Part shown: one piece after another, positions 26,276 to 33,958 of the stretch
Numbering within the stretch: the first letter of the stretch is position 1
Layout of the letters: each line of letters opens with the position of its first letter
NCBI RefSeq assembly: GCF_021608185.1
Contig: NZ_JAKIHN010000006.1
Span: 124,001-188,000, forward strand
DNA length: 64,000 nt
Source: Flavobacterium anseongense
GTDB taxonomy: Bacteria; Bacteroidota; Bacteroidia; Flavobacteriales; Flavobacteriaceae
Reading direction: 5' to 3'
Program-made: the position numbers and the translations under genes
Notes under the pieces: model-generated
Told to the model about the DNA's origin: nothing
Databases searched by the model: none
The model's input: the letters and a program-made list of their open reading frames with translations, nothing else

Positions 26276-26536
26276 CTAGTCTTTACGAAAGTAAAATTTC
26301 GAAAGAAATTGTTTCTTTAAATTTAGATAGAAAAGTGTTTCGTTGATGTCTTTTAGTTTTGATGTCAATGTGATTTTTTGACCTCTCATATCGTTTGTTA
26401 CCTGCATTTTACAAATTTTACATTCAAACTCACTAAAATGGGTATTTATTTTTTTAGTTTCTATAAAACGGTGTCCAAGTAAGGAACAGCGATAATTTTT
26501 TTTCACCATTCCATCTGTTATGTAATTTGTTTCCAT
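26276..26536 (-). CDS. Small Cys/His zinc-ribbon-like protein (DUF1660-like)
   Basis: Start set at the ATG (METNYITDGM), giving 86 residues; upstream codons begin only at a TTG. The visible pattern is 'YRCSLLGHRF' followed 15-20 residues later by 'FECKICKM', that is Cys-x4-His ... Cys-x2-Cys, a candidate zinc site like that of small DUF1660-type proteins. The remainder is Lys- and Phe-rich and helical. Free-standing between the ABC operon and the Omp85-like gene; no promoter was recognised. Function unknown and the coding call itself is moderate. Confidence 0.55.
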   Translation of the reverse strand: METNYITDGMVKKNYRCSLLGHRFIETKKINTHFSEFECKICKMQVTNDMRGQKITLTSKLKDINETLFYLNLKKQFLSKFYFRKD

Positions 26537-26672
26537 ATAATTAGGGTATAGGTTTGGTGAAATAAACTTACTAAGATATTGATAAAATGACAAAATTAAT
26601 CGACGAAACGCACTATTTTTGTATTTTTAGTATAATATGCTTACAAATTATAGGTCTAAAGCATCCGCTATC

Positions 26673-28511
26673 TTAATTATAAGGAACTATTGTTGGTTCA
26701 CCAATTTGGAAATCAGGCAAGGATAAATCATTGTTTTTAAAAGTATTAGTTTTAAAAACATTAGAACCCTGAAAAGGAATGGAAGGATAAAAAGAGAATG
26801 AAATTTGAAAACTATTGAAAACCAAATAATCATTATTTATCAAAACACCCAAACTAAAAATAGAGTAGACTTTGTCATTAAAAAATCGGTTAGTTTCATC
26901 GCCAAGTAAGCCCAAAGTCATGTTAAAAAATGGACTAAAATGGAAGCCGTGCCAATTTCCAGGAAGATAAGTTTGGGTCTGAAAGGAAGTAAAGACTTTT
27001 TTTGTTCCGTTAATCAATGGATTGTCAAAACCTGAAATTCCGTTTCCTTCAGAAATCGTAACACGATCTTTTATGATTGGTGCTCTATGATTTCCGAGAA
27101 CTAATGTTGGTTTAATAAATTGTCTTATTCTCCAACTACCAATAGAAAGCAAGCTTGTAAAATAATTGGCTTCAATTCTTAGCGTAGTTTCCTCGCTGCG
27201 ACCACTGTTGATAAAACTTCCCCATTCGATATTGGTTCCCAAATAACCAAAGTTGAAATAATTCCCATAAGCGAATCTTCCGCTGATATAGGCTCTTCGG
27301 TTATTGTTTTTATCCTGTAAGCCGGCAGTTATGGCATAAACTTGACCAAAGGGAACATCTTCAATAATGCCAAAATTGAATAAATATTTGTCTTCGGCAA
27401 ATTTTCGGGTATTAAGGCCAATAGTTGCTAAGTATAGTTTTTCGGAAGCAAAAAACTTTGATGGATCATACTGTAATGTAGGTTTATCGTAGTAAGCGAT
27501 GTTTTTGTACCCTAAAGTCGTAACAAGATTTGTAGTTCTGAAATCTTCATTTCTTCCTCCAAAGATTTTAAATGAATGGCCAAGCCAATATTGTTGTGTT
27601 TGTAATTTGAAAATTTGATTTGAAAAAGTCCCGGTAGCATCAGGAAGTGAATCGACATAAAACCTGTTTTCAAAATAAGCACCACCTGCCAGCCTTGTCA
27701 ACGGAGAGAAAAATTGTCTTTCGATACGAGCGCTTCGGGTTATATTATCATTCAAATCATTCATATAAGCAAAGGTTGTTTTTATGAAAGTATTTTTGAT
27801 GTTATTGATGGTATATTTTGCTTCGTAAGCTCTTTTTTGATCATCAAATCTCCTGATAAAATTATTCTCGATTTCATGACCTAATCCAAAAAAATTTCTC
27901 TCGGTTAAGTCGAAATTTCCTTTTGAACCAGAAACAGCACCGGTTGGAATCAAACTCCAAGAATCTAAAACACGCACAGAAATATCAACAGAATCTTTGC
28001 TGTTTGGTATTTCAACAGGTTTAATAATTACGCTTCTAACATAGCGTTGCCTTCTGATTAAACGCTCTGATTCTTTGGCTACAAGAGAATCTAAAGGGTC
28101 ATTTTTTTTGAAAAGCAATAAATTTCGAATAGTCCAATTTTTAGTTTTCATGTGCAAAGCGTTTCCGAATTTCTCGAGTTTTTTTTCGGGAACATCTTTA
28201 TAATTATCAACAGCATAGCCAAACGGATCTAATGTTTCAATTCTGATATCACGAATAATTTTACCTTCGTTTCTGTCGAATGATTTTTTGATAAAAAACC
28301 TTTTTCGGGCATTTTTTTGTGTTGCCGCCGAACTTCTTTTGGATTTGAATAGCAAACGATAAACAAACTTATTGAACTTACTTTTTTTAGAAAGATCTTC
28401 AATGTTTTTATAAACTTTAACCGAGTCGTTGCCACTGTTTTTTACCTGCGCTTGAGAAATTTGGCAGGAAAAGAATAAAAGTAAAATAAAGTAGAGAAAC
28501 TTAAATTTCAT
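26673..28511 (-). CDS. Omp85-like outer-membrane protein (POTRA plus barrel)
   Basis: A 612-residue outer-membrane protein with a signal peptide ending near 'CQISQAQ'. A POTRA-like segment at about residues 85-185 ('GKIIRDIRIETLDPFGYAV', 'RQRYVRSVIIKPVE', 'SVDISVRVLDSWS') precedes a 16-strand-sized barrel of alternating amphipathic strands from about residue 195 ('NFDLTERNFFGLGHEIENNF' is the typical Omp85 first strand, compare 'L...NlfGtG'). It is shorter than BamA (one POTRA) and lacks an autotransporter or phospholipase domain. It probably inserts or translocates proteins or lipids in the outer membrane. It has a strong -7 box 19 bp upstream. Confidence 0.8.
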   Translation of the reverse strand: MKFKFLYFILLLFFSCQISQAQVKNSGNDSVKVYKNIEDLSKKSKFNKFVYRLLFKSKRSSAATQKNARKRFFIKKSFDRNEGKIIRDIRIETLDPFGYAVDNYKDVPEKKLEKFGNALHMKTKNWTIRNLLLFKKNDPLDSLVAKESERLIRRQRYVRSVIIKPVEIPNSKDSVDISVRVLDSWSLIPTGAVSGSKGNFDLTERNFFGLGHEIENNFIRRFDDQKRAYEAKYTINNIKNTFIKTTFAYMNDLNDNITRSARIERQFFSPLTRLAGGAYFENRFYVDSLPDATGTFSNQIFKLQTQQYWLGHSFKIFGGRNEDFRTTNLVTTLGYKNIAYYDKPTLQYDPSKFFASEKLYLATIGLNTRKFAEDKYLFNFGIIEDVPFGQVYAITAGLQDKNNNRRAYISGRFAYGNYFNFGYLGTNIEWGSFINSGRSEETTLRIEANYFTSLLSIGSWRIRQFIKPTLVLGNHRAPIIKDRVTISEGNGISGFDNPLINGTKKVFTSFQTQTYLPGNWHGFHFSPFFNMTLGLLGDETNRFFNDKVYSIFSLGVLINNDYLVFNSFQISFSFYPSIPFQGSNVFKTNTFKNNDLSLPDFQIGEPTIVPYN

Positions 28512-28530
28512 AGCATGTATTCGGAATGAA

Positions 28531-28538
28531 CAAATATA
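28531..28538 (-). promoter_or_regulatory. -7 element for the Omp85-like gene
   Basis: Minus-strand TATATTTG (TAnnTTTG), 19 bp upstream of the ATG. Confidence 0.6.
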
Positions 28539-28644
28539 GTAGCTTTTGATAATCTTAATTTATATAATTCACGGTTTTATTTATATCAATAATTAAAAAA
28601 TCCCCAACTGATTTAACAATTGGAGATTTCTATTTTTAAAATTT

Positions 28645-28697
28645 GAACTGCTGACTGCTACCGCAAACCTGCCTGCCGGTAGGCAAGCTGAACACTA
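28645..28697. repeat. Heptad micro-array interrupted by a GC-rich palindrome
   Basis: Units GAACTGC and TGACTGC are followed by a GC-rich near-palindrome (TGCCTGCCGGTAGGCA, 14 of 16 symmetric) and then TGAACAC. It looks as though the palindrome was inserted into a heptad array. The TAG stop of the nucleoid-associated protein gene overlaps the right end. Confidence 0.55.
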
Positions 28698-29753
28698 ACT
28701 TTTTTGTTCTTTATTGAAATAGACTAAGTAGTAGTACATTTGTTTTTCTTCATCCCAACCTTTTTCTACAAATCGTTCAGCACTTTCCGGATTGATAAAA
28801 TCGAGTTTGATTTGGATGTTTGTATCTAAATTAATTACGTTTTTTATAGCTTTTCGTGCATCAGAAACCGCAGCGTTGGCAATCGGGAATGAGGTCACAT
28901 CTTCGATGCTGTATTTTTCGCCTTTGTCGACTTTATAGTTTTTGAATTCCGGAATTAAATCAGGATTATCCAAAACTTCATTCAGGAAATTGCTTTCTTC
29001 AAACTGATCGTTTTTGGCAAAATAATTCACCGAACGATTCATAAACATTACTTCTTCCTTCTTGTCTTCGGCAGGAAAAACAACGTCTTTGGCAAAGCCC
29101 TGACAGAATTTCAAATACTTTTTGGTAATGAAATTTTCATCCTGAAACGCATCAACTGAAAGGAAATGCTCTAACCAATAACGTGTGTCATAACGGTTGC
29201 TGTCGACGCTTAAAATCTTATAACCTTCTTCTTTTTTGTAGTTGAAAATCAGACAACCTTTATCCAGTTTATTCAGATTGATGCCTTGTTGCAAAATCAT
29301 TTCGAGTGACTTTCCTTTCTCTTCAAACTGCATAAAATCAGACATGATTTCACTTTTGAAAACACCAATAGCATCAACAACATTATTGTCGATACTTAAG
29401 TTCGTGAAATATGCCACATAAACTTCTCCATTCTTAATATGCGGATGATTTGATTGCTCAAAAAGATGTGTCGTAATTTTCTTCGACACTTCGTGAATGT
29501 TGCTCGGATTCGTAAAAATTTCCGTTGCCAAATTGAACATATCATTGTATTCCAGATCAACTTCGTGGGCAAACTGAAAATAGTTTTCCTCTTTTTCGCG
29601 AAATGATTTGAAGAAATATTCCTTTAACAAAGGGACGATTTCATCATTTAAGTTATAAGGCAGTTCCGAGAGAAATACGGATTCATTTCTGCTTTTGTTT
29701 CCAACTCGGTGTATGGATAAACTCTCAATGTGAGTGTTAAATAGGTTGATCAT
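28695..29753 (-). CDS. Nucleoid-associated protein (NdpA/YejK family)
   Basis: A 352-residue soluble protein matching the 37-kDa nucleoid-associated family in length and pattern: 'LSIHRVGNKSRNE' near the start, 'FEQSNHPHIKNGEVYVAYF' at about residues 92-110 (the 'HP.I..GdlfVa.f' block), 'GCLIFNY' and 'FCQGFAKD'. In E. coli YejK associates with the nucleoid; the biochemical function remains unclear. It lies upstream of and in line with a dispersed heptad repeat and 98 bp downstream of the pRiA4b ORF-3-like gene. No promoter is clear, so it may be read through from that gene. Confidence 0.85.
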   Translation of the reverse strand: MINLFNTHIESLSIHRVGNKSRNESVFLSELPYNLNDEIVPLLKEYFFKSFREKEENYFQFAHEVDLEYNDMFNLATEIFTNPSNIHEVSKKITTHLFEQSNHPHIKNGEVYVAYFTNLSIDNNVVDAIGVFKSEIMSDFMQFEEKGKSLEMILQQGINLNKLDKGCLIFNYKKEEGYKILSVDSNRYDTRYWLEHFLSVDAFQDENFITKKYLKFCQGFAKDVVFPAEDKKEEVMFMNRSVNYFAKNDQFEESNFLNEVLDNPDLIPEFKNYKVDKGEKYSIEDVTSFPIANAAVSDARKAIKNVINLDTNIQIKLDFINPESAERFVEKGWDEEKQMYYYLVYFNKEQKS

Positions 29754-29758
29754 TTTTT

Positions 29759-29851
29759 AGCGGTCTGCTATCAGCAATTAGCTTTTAGCAATTTTTTATT
29801 AGAAATTATTTTATAATGCTGAAAGCTAAACGCTAACAGCTAAATGCTTAA
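29759..29851. repeat. Inverted pair of heptad micro-arrays
   Basis: Left array: AGCGGTC, TGCTATC, AGCAATT, AGCTTTT, AGCAATT. Right array: TGCTGAA, AGCTAAA, CGCTAAC, AGCTAAA, TGCTTAA. Read on the opposite strand the right array repeats the left pattern, so the two arms can pair across an AT-rich centre. It fills the whole gap between the two genes. Confidence 0.7.
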
Positions 29852-30388
29852 CTAGTTCCAATTCTCTTCAAATCCGTAATCTTCAAAACTGTCATCACCG
29901 CCAAAGGCATCTAAATCATCATCGTCTAAATCGTCTTCAAATTCAGAATAAAAATCTTCACCTTCAGCTTCGAATTCCTTTTCAGGCGCAATGGCTGGCA
30001 ATTCACCATGAGAAAACAATAAACTTGGATAGGTTTCTCCGGCTTCTGGTTCTTCAATGGCGGCAAGTTCAACTAAGAACGTCCACATATTGATAAAATC
30101 ATACACATAAATAATCTTGGTTTGGTCTTCACCAAGCAATTGATTTAAGGTATAATCGCTCATTATTTTTTGCTCACCCGGAACATCACCGGTATCAAAC
30201 ATCGGAATTTCTTCTTCCTGATTCCACGTGTCATCACAAGTATAAAACGAAGCCACTTCTAAGCCGTCAAAACCAAAAGCATTAACGATAGCGTTGTGTA
30301 AATCTTCTAAAGTATCTTCTTCCTGAATGGCAATATCTCTGAAAACATCTTCTTCTGCATCAAGAATAGCTCTGAATTTATAAATCAT
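29852..30388 (-). CDS. Plasmid pRiA4b ORF-3-like protein (IS1096-passenger family)
   Basis: A 178-residue soluble protein of the pRiA4b ORF-3 / IS1096 TnpR passenger family. Diagnostic segments are 'MIYKFRAILDAEEDVFRDI', 'TLEDLHNAIVNAFGFD', 'SFYTCDDTWNQEEEI' and 'YVYDFINMWTFLVEL'. The C-terminal 45 residues are extremely acidic (Asp/Glu-rich), a disordered tail. Despite the family name no IS element is present here and the gene sits in ordinary chromosome. Biochemical function unknown. It has a -7 box 22 bp upstream, in the divergent gap facing the TonB receptor gene. Confidence 0.85.
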   Translation of the reverse strand: MIYKFRAILDAEEDVFRDIAIQEEDTLEDLHNAIVNAFGFDGLEVASFYTCDDTWNQEEEIPMFDTGDVPGEQKIMSDYTLNQLLGEDQTKIIYVYDFINMWTFLVELAAIEEPEAGETYPSLLFSHGELPAIAPEKEFEAEGEDFYSEFEDDLDDDDLDAFGGDDSFEDYGFEENWN

Positions 30389-30410
30389 AATCGTAATTTT
30401 TATAAGCGAG

Positions 30411-30418
30411 CAAAGATA
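30411..30418 (-). promoter_or_regulatory. -7 element for the pRiA4b ORF-3-like gene
   Basis: Minus-strand TATCTTTG (TAnnTTTG), 22 bp upstream of the ATG. Confidence 0.6.
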
Positions 30419-30429
30419 AATTATAATTC

Positions 30430-30711
30430 ATCAATTACGAATTACGAAATGCTAATTGTTGAAAAGATTTTGAGTCCAAAAAAACATCGACGAAAAGCAC
30501 CAAATTTGTAATAAATGTTACTCTATCGAGTTTTACGGCAGTTTAACGATTAAGTTAGATTTAGAATTAACGAACAACTAATTTAGCCTTAGTTAATTAG
30601 ATAAACAACAAGAAAACTACCGAGTAGCTTTCTTTTAAAGATAAATATCCTGTCAGATAATTAATAATTCAAACTAAAAAAACCTGTTCACTAGCGAACA
30701 GGTTTTTTTTT
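30430..30711 (+). ncRNA. Candidate small RNA ending at an orphan terminator
   Basis: About 280 bp with no coding potential, ending in a strong hairpin terminator that follows no gene on the plus strand. Secondary-structure potential is visible: AAGAAA-CTAC/GTAG-TTTCTT (30609-30635) and CTAATT...AATTAG (30577-30600). Only a weak -7-like CAAATTTG (30501-30508) was found. The 5' end is therefore unknown and the hairpin could simply insulate the TonB receptor promoter. Confidence 0.3.
30676..30709. terminator. Orphan bidirectional rho-independent terminator
   Basis: A 14-bp stem AAAAAAACCTGTTC against its complement, with a 6-base loop and runs of A and T on either side. No coding sequence ends immediately before it on either strand. 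Confidence 0.85.
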
Positions 30712-30741
30712 GCAGTTCATCCTCAAAAAATAACAGTTCGG
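30712..30741 (+). promoter_or_regulatory. Candidate LytTR operator upstream of the TonB receptor gene
   Basis: Direct repeat GCAGTTCAT (30712-30720), 12 bp, ACAGTTCGG (30733-30741). Half-sites are 21 bp apart start to start (two helical turns), the geometry of AlgR/AgrA/LytR-type sites, and ACAGTTCGG fits the published consensus [TA][AC][CA]GTTN[AG][TG]. The same arrangement occurs at 32992..33021. A LytTR regulator is encoded at 36053..36808. Confidence 0.6.
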
Positions 30742-30751
30742 TAAACTTATA

Positions 30752-30782
30752 TTGTATAGTTTTAGTCCTTGATACAACTTTG
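30752..30782 (+). promoter_or_regulatory. Promoter of the TonB receptor gene
   Basis: -33 TTG at 30752-30754 and a -7 CAACTTTG at 30775-30782 (one mismatch to TAnnTTTG), 20 bp apart. The ATG follows 20 bp later. The imperfect -7 box fits an activator-dependent promoter. Confidence 0.45.
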
Positions 30783-30802
30783 CTGCATCAAAACTAAAAC
30801 AC

Positions 30803-32944
30803 ATGAAAACCTTTTACACTTTCACACTTTTACTTCTTGCCTGTATCAGCAACGCACAACAAACCATTTCTGGAACTGTAGTCGATGAAAAAAACAAAGC
30901 TGTTGTTGGTGCGAATGTTTTTATAGATGGAACATATGATGGAGCTTCGACAGATGAAAAAGGGAATTTTAATTTTAAAACCACAGCAACAGGAAATCAA
31001 CTTTTAGTGGTTAGTTTTTTGTCGTATGAGACTATTAAAGTTTCGATAGAAGTTGAAAAATTCCAGAACCAAACCGTTAAACTTAAAGAAAGTGTCAATA
31101 CGCTAGATGCTGTTGTGATAACAGCCGGAACGTTTAGTGCCGGAGAAAAAAGCCGGGTTTCGGTTTTAAAACCTTTGGATATTGTAACCACTGCCGGTTC
31201 AGCCGGAAATATTATTGCAGCTTTACAAACTTTACCGGGAACACAAAACGTTGGTGAAGATGGTCGATTATTTGTTCGTGGTGGCGAAGCTGATGAAACC
31301 CAAACTTTTGTTGACGGAATTCGGGTAGCACAACCTTATGGTGCAACGACTAATAATTTACCAACTCGTGGGCGATTTTCACCATTTTTGTTTAGCGGAA
31401 TTTCATTTTCTACAGGAGGTTATTCGGCTGAATATGGAGAAGCTTTGTCGAGTGTTTTATTATTAAATACACAAGACGAAGCCGACCAAAACAAAACAGA
31501 TATTTCGTTGATGACTGTTGGTTTAGGATTGAGCAATACGCAAAAATGGAAAAAAAGTTCGTTGAGTGTCAATACAGCTTATATTGATTTAGCGCCATAT
31601 CAAGCAGCAATTCCGCAGGATGTTGACTGGAACAAACCTTTTCAATCGCTGTCTGGTGAAACAGTCTATCGCTATAATTTTGCCAATGGAATTTTTAAAG
31701 CATATGCTGCTTTTGACGCTTCGCGTTTCGATTTAAATCAGGAAGATATCAATCAGCCTGATAAAGTGAGAGTGAATTTGAGAAATAATAATTTCTATTT
31801 CAACAGTTCGTATAAAGGAAACTTTAGTGGCAACTGGCAAATCTTTACCGGTTTGAGTTATGGTTATGGTCAGAATAAAATCGGCATCGATGACAATGAT
31901 TTAAAAAATGCCGAACATGCTTCACATCTAAAATTGAAATTCACCAAAAAACTTTCAGATAAAGTAAAGCTGAATTTTGGAACCGATTATTTCATCAGCA
32001 AGTTTGATGAAGATTACAATACAACTTTCAAAAGCGGTTATGATTCCAATATCGCAGCTGTTTATACCGAAGCTGATATCTTCTTCTCTAAAAAGTTTGC
32101 TGCAAAAGTTGGAGTAAGGGTCTCGACGAATGATTATATAAATGAAAACGGTTTTTCGCCAAGAGCTTCTTTGGCGTATAAAGTTTCAAAAAACAGTCAG
32201 TTTGCATTTGCTTATGGGAACTTTGAGCAAACGCCGCGACAAGAGTATTTGAAATATTCAAATGATTTCAAAACCGAAAAGGCTGCACACTATATTTTGA
32301 ATTATCAATATGCAAAAGGTAATAGAACGCTTCGCACTGAGGTTTACTATAAAGGATATTCGGATTTGGTAAAATATGATACAGAAAATGTGCAATTTGA
32401 TTCGCAGTTTTCAAATGACGGACAAGGTTATGCCAAAGGATTGGATGTTTTTTGGAGAGACGGCAACAGCATCAAGTATTTAGAATATTGGATTTCCTAT
32501 TCGTATATCGATACCAAAAGAGATTATAAAAATTATACTGCTGAAGTAACGCCAAGTTTTGTATCAACACACAGTTTGTCATTGGTAACTAAATATTGGA
32601 TTAATGATTGGAAATCACAAGTTGGTTTTACGCAACAGTTTAGTTCAGGACGACCTTTTAATAATCCGAACGAAGCGGCTTTTATGAACGGTAAGACAAA
32701 ATCGTATAGCAGTTTGAGTTTCAATTGGGCTTATTTATTGTCACAACAAAAGATATTGTATTTCTCGGTTTCGAATATTTTAGGAACACAAAATATCTTT
32801 GGTTACAATTATGCTGATACACAAAATGGAAACGGAGTTTATGACAGAAAAGCCATAATACCAACAGCAGATAGATTTTTCTTTATAGGTTTCTTTTGGA
32901 CGATTAGTGATAATAAGAAAGACAATCAACTTAAAAATCTTTAA
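30803..32944 (+). CDS. TonB-dependent receptor with carboxypeptidase-D-like N-terminal domain
   Basis: A 713-residue outer-membrane receptor. Signal peptide ends 'ACISNAQQ'. Residues about 20-105 form the CarboxypepD_reg-like domain ('ISGTVVDEKNKAVVGANVFI', 'DGASTDEKGNFNFKT'). The plug domain is at about 120-225 ('AALQTLPGTQNVGEDGRLFV', 'YGATTNNLP'), followed by the barrel. Such receptors import large ligands such as siderophores, peptides or glycans using TonB energy; no SusD partner is adjacent, so glycan uptake by a SusCD pair is not supported. A LytTR-type direct repeat precedes the promoter, linking it to the 2TM/LytS/LytTR signalling genes downstream. Ligand unknown. Confidence 0.9.
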   Translation: MKTFYTFTLLLLACISNAQQTISGTVVDEKNKAVVGANVFIDGTYDGASTDEKGNFNFKTTATGNQLLVVSFLSYETIKVSIEVEKFQNQTVKLKESVNTLDAVVITAGTFSAGEKSRVSVLKPLDIVTTAGSAGNIIAALQTLPGTQNVGEDGRLFVRGGEADETQTFVDGIRVAQPYGATTNNLPTRGRFSPFLFSGISFSTGGYSAEYGEALSSVLLLNTQDEADQNKTDISLMTVGLGLSNTQKWKKSSLSVNTAYIDLAPYQAAIPQDVDWNKPFQSLSGETVYRYNFANGIFKAYAAFDASRFDLNQEDINQPDKVRVNLRNNNFYFNSSYKGNFSGNWQIFTGLSYGYGQNKIGIDDNDLKNAEHASHLKLKFTKKLSDKVKLNFGTDYFISKFDEDYNTTFKSGYDSNIAAVYTEADIFFSKKFAAKVGVRVSTNDYINENGFSPRASLAYKVSKNSQFAFAYGNFEQTPRQEYLKYSNDFKTEKAAHYILNYQYAKGNRTLRTEVYYKGYSDLVKYDTENVQFDSQFSNDGQGYAKGLDVFWRDGNSIKYLEYWISYSYIDTKRDYKNYTAEVTPSFVSTHSLSLVTKYWINDWKSQVGFTQQFSSGRPFNNPNEAAFMNGKTKSYSSLSFNWAYLLSQQKILYFSVSNILGTQNIFGYNYADTQNGNGVYDRKAIIPTADRFFFIGFFWTISDNKKDNQLKNL

Positions 32945-32991
32945 GGGATAAGGGACTAGGGAAAAGGCATTAGAAAAAACTTATCCCTTTT
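32943..32991. repeat. Heptad micro-array with partial inverted copy
   Basis: Units AAGGGAT, AAGGGAC, TAGGGAA, AAGGCAT, TAGAAAA, then TTATCCCTTTT, which is the complement of the first unit. It begins at the TonB receptor stop codon and may act as a terminator-like hairpin. The same opening unit AAGGGAT recurs at 35983. Confidence 0.65.
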
Positions 32992-33021
32992 ACAACTCAT
33001 CCATCAAAATCAACAGTTCGG
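32992..33021 (+). promoter_or_regulatory. Candidate LytTR operator upstream of the TPR-protein operon
   Basis: Direct repeat ACAACTCAT (32992-33000), 12 bp, ACAGTTCGG (33013-33021), matching the site before the TonB receptor gene in half-site sequence and spacing. The downstream half-site lies 42 bp, start to start, before a -7-like TACTTTTA (33055-33062); the distance to CAACTTTG at the first promoter is also 42 bp. Confidence 0.6.
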
Positions 33022-33118
33022 TTACTATAAATTTTATAAGAGTTACATCCATAATACTTTTACATCAGAATTAAAAACAGGGTTTCATTCATCAAACAAT
33101 TAAAAAAAAATCTAAAAC

Positions 33119-33739
33119 ATGAAAACAATTATCACATCAATCGCAATTTTTATCTGTTCACTTTTATCGGCACAAACACAATACGAACAAGGAATGGGAA
33201 AAGCCATGCAACTTTGGGGCGAAGGAAATAACACCGAAGCAGTCGCTACTTTTGAACGCATTGCATCAGTAGAAAAAACAAATTGGTTGCCAAATTACTA
33301 CATCGCTTTCATCAGCACTATAGAAGTTTTTGGCGCTAAGGACAAAACTAAAATTCCGGCACTTTTAACTAAAGCACAGGATGCTATTGACAATGCAACT
33401 GTTATTAGCCCGAACAATCCCGAAATCATGGTAGTTCAGGCAATGCTTTACACAGCAATATTGATTCAGGATCCAATGACTAACGGACAAAAATATGGTG
33501 GTTTGGCAATGGAGCAATATAACAAAGCATTAGCGATAGATCCAAAGAATCCAAGAGCTATGTTCTCTAAAGCCGAGTTTGAAATTGGCGGTGCTAAATA
33601 TTGGAAAACAGACACTAAACCAATGTGTGAAGCAATCGCTAAATCAATTGAACTTTTTGCTAACTTTAAACCTGAAACTCCTTTTCATCCAAATTGGGGT
33701 GCAGACAGAGCACAACAAGCTTTGATAAGTTGTAAATAA
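33119..33739 (+). CDS. Secreted TPR-like protein
   Basis: A 206-residue periplasmic or secreted protein with signal peptide MKTIITSIAIFICSLLSAQ. The mature part is helical with TPR-like spacing: 'KAMQLWGEGNNTEAVATFER', 'LTKAQDAIDNATVISPNNPE' and 'AMEQYNKALAIDPKNPRAMF'. Such proteins usually scaffold other proteins. It is the first gene of a likely operon (57-aa membrane protein, LytS-type kinase, 2TM proteins, LytTR regulator) and is preceded by a LytTR-type operator identical in layout to that of the TonB receptor. The leader is long, about 57 bp from the presumed -7 box. Confidence 0.8.
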   Translation: MKTIITSIAIFICSLLSAQTQYEQGMGKAMQLWGEGNNTEAVATFERIASVEKTNWLPNYYIAFISTIEVFGAKDKTKIPALLTKAQDAIDNATVISPNNPEIMVVQAMLYTAILIQDPMTNGQKYGGLAMEQYNKALAIDPKNPRAMFSKAEFEIGGAKYWKTDTKPMCEAIAKSIELFANFKPETPFHPNWGADRAQQALISCK

Positions 33740-33765
33740 ACCTAAACCTTTAAATAATATAAACC

Positions 33766-33939
33766 ATGGAAAATCAACAAAAAGACACTAACAAAATCGC
33801 AGGAACCATCTTCGTAGGATGTATGTTCATCGGAATTGCAGGAGGAATGTTAATGCATAAAACTGGAGTTGGAACGCTAATCGGAATAGGCGTTGGATTT
33901 TTAGCTTCTGCTTTGTACAGGTCAGAAAAGAACAAATAA
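33766..33939 (+). CDS. Small two-helix membrane protein
   Basis: A 57-residue protein ([18 protein letters not shown] at the start) with two hydrophobic, glycine-rich helices: about residues 11-30 ('[20 protein letters not shown]') and 35-51 ('[17 protein letters not shown]'), and a charged C-terminus RSEKNK. It lies 26 bp after the TPR gene and 19 bp before the kinase gene, in the same direction, so an operon is likely. Small glycine-zipper membrane proteins of this shape often modulate a neighbouring membrane protein, here plausibly the kinase; that is inference. Confidence 0.75.
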   Translation: MENQQKDTNKIAGTIFVGCMFIGIAGGMLMHKTGVGTLIGIGVGFLASALYRSEKNK

Positions 33940-33958
33940 AATTTTAAAAATTTCAGAA

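Noticed and set aside
26614..26621. Plus-strand TATTTTTG in the gap before the Omp85-like gene
   Set aside because: No plus-strand gene follows for 4 kb; a chance match in AT-rich DNA is more likely.
29852..30388. Evidence of an IS1096-type transposon
   Set aside because: Only the passenger-family name links this gene to an IS; no transposase or terminal repeats are nearby.
30803..32944. SusC-like polysaccharide-utilisation locus
   Set aside because: No SusD-like lipoprotein or glycoside hydrolase adjoins, and the receptor (713 residues) is shorter than SusC proteins.
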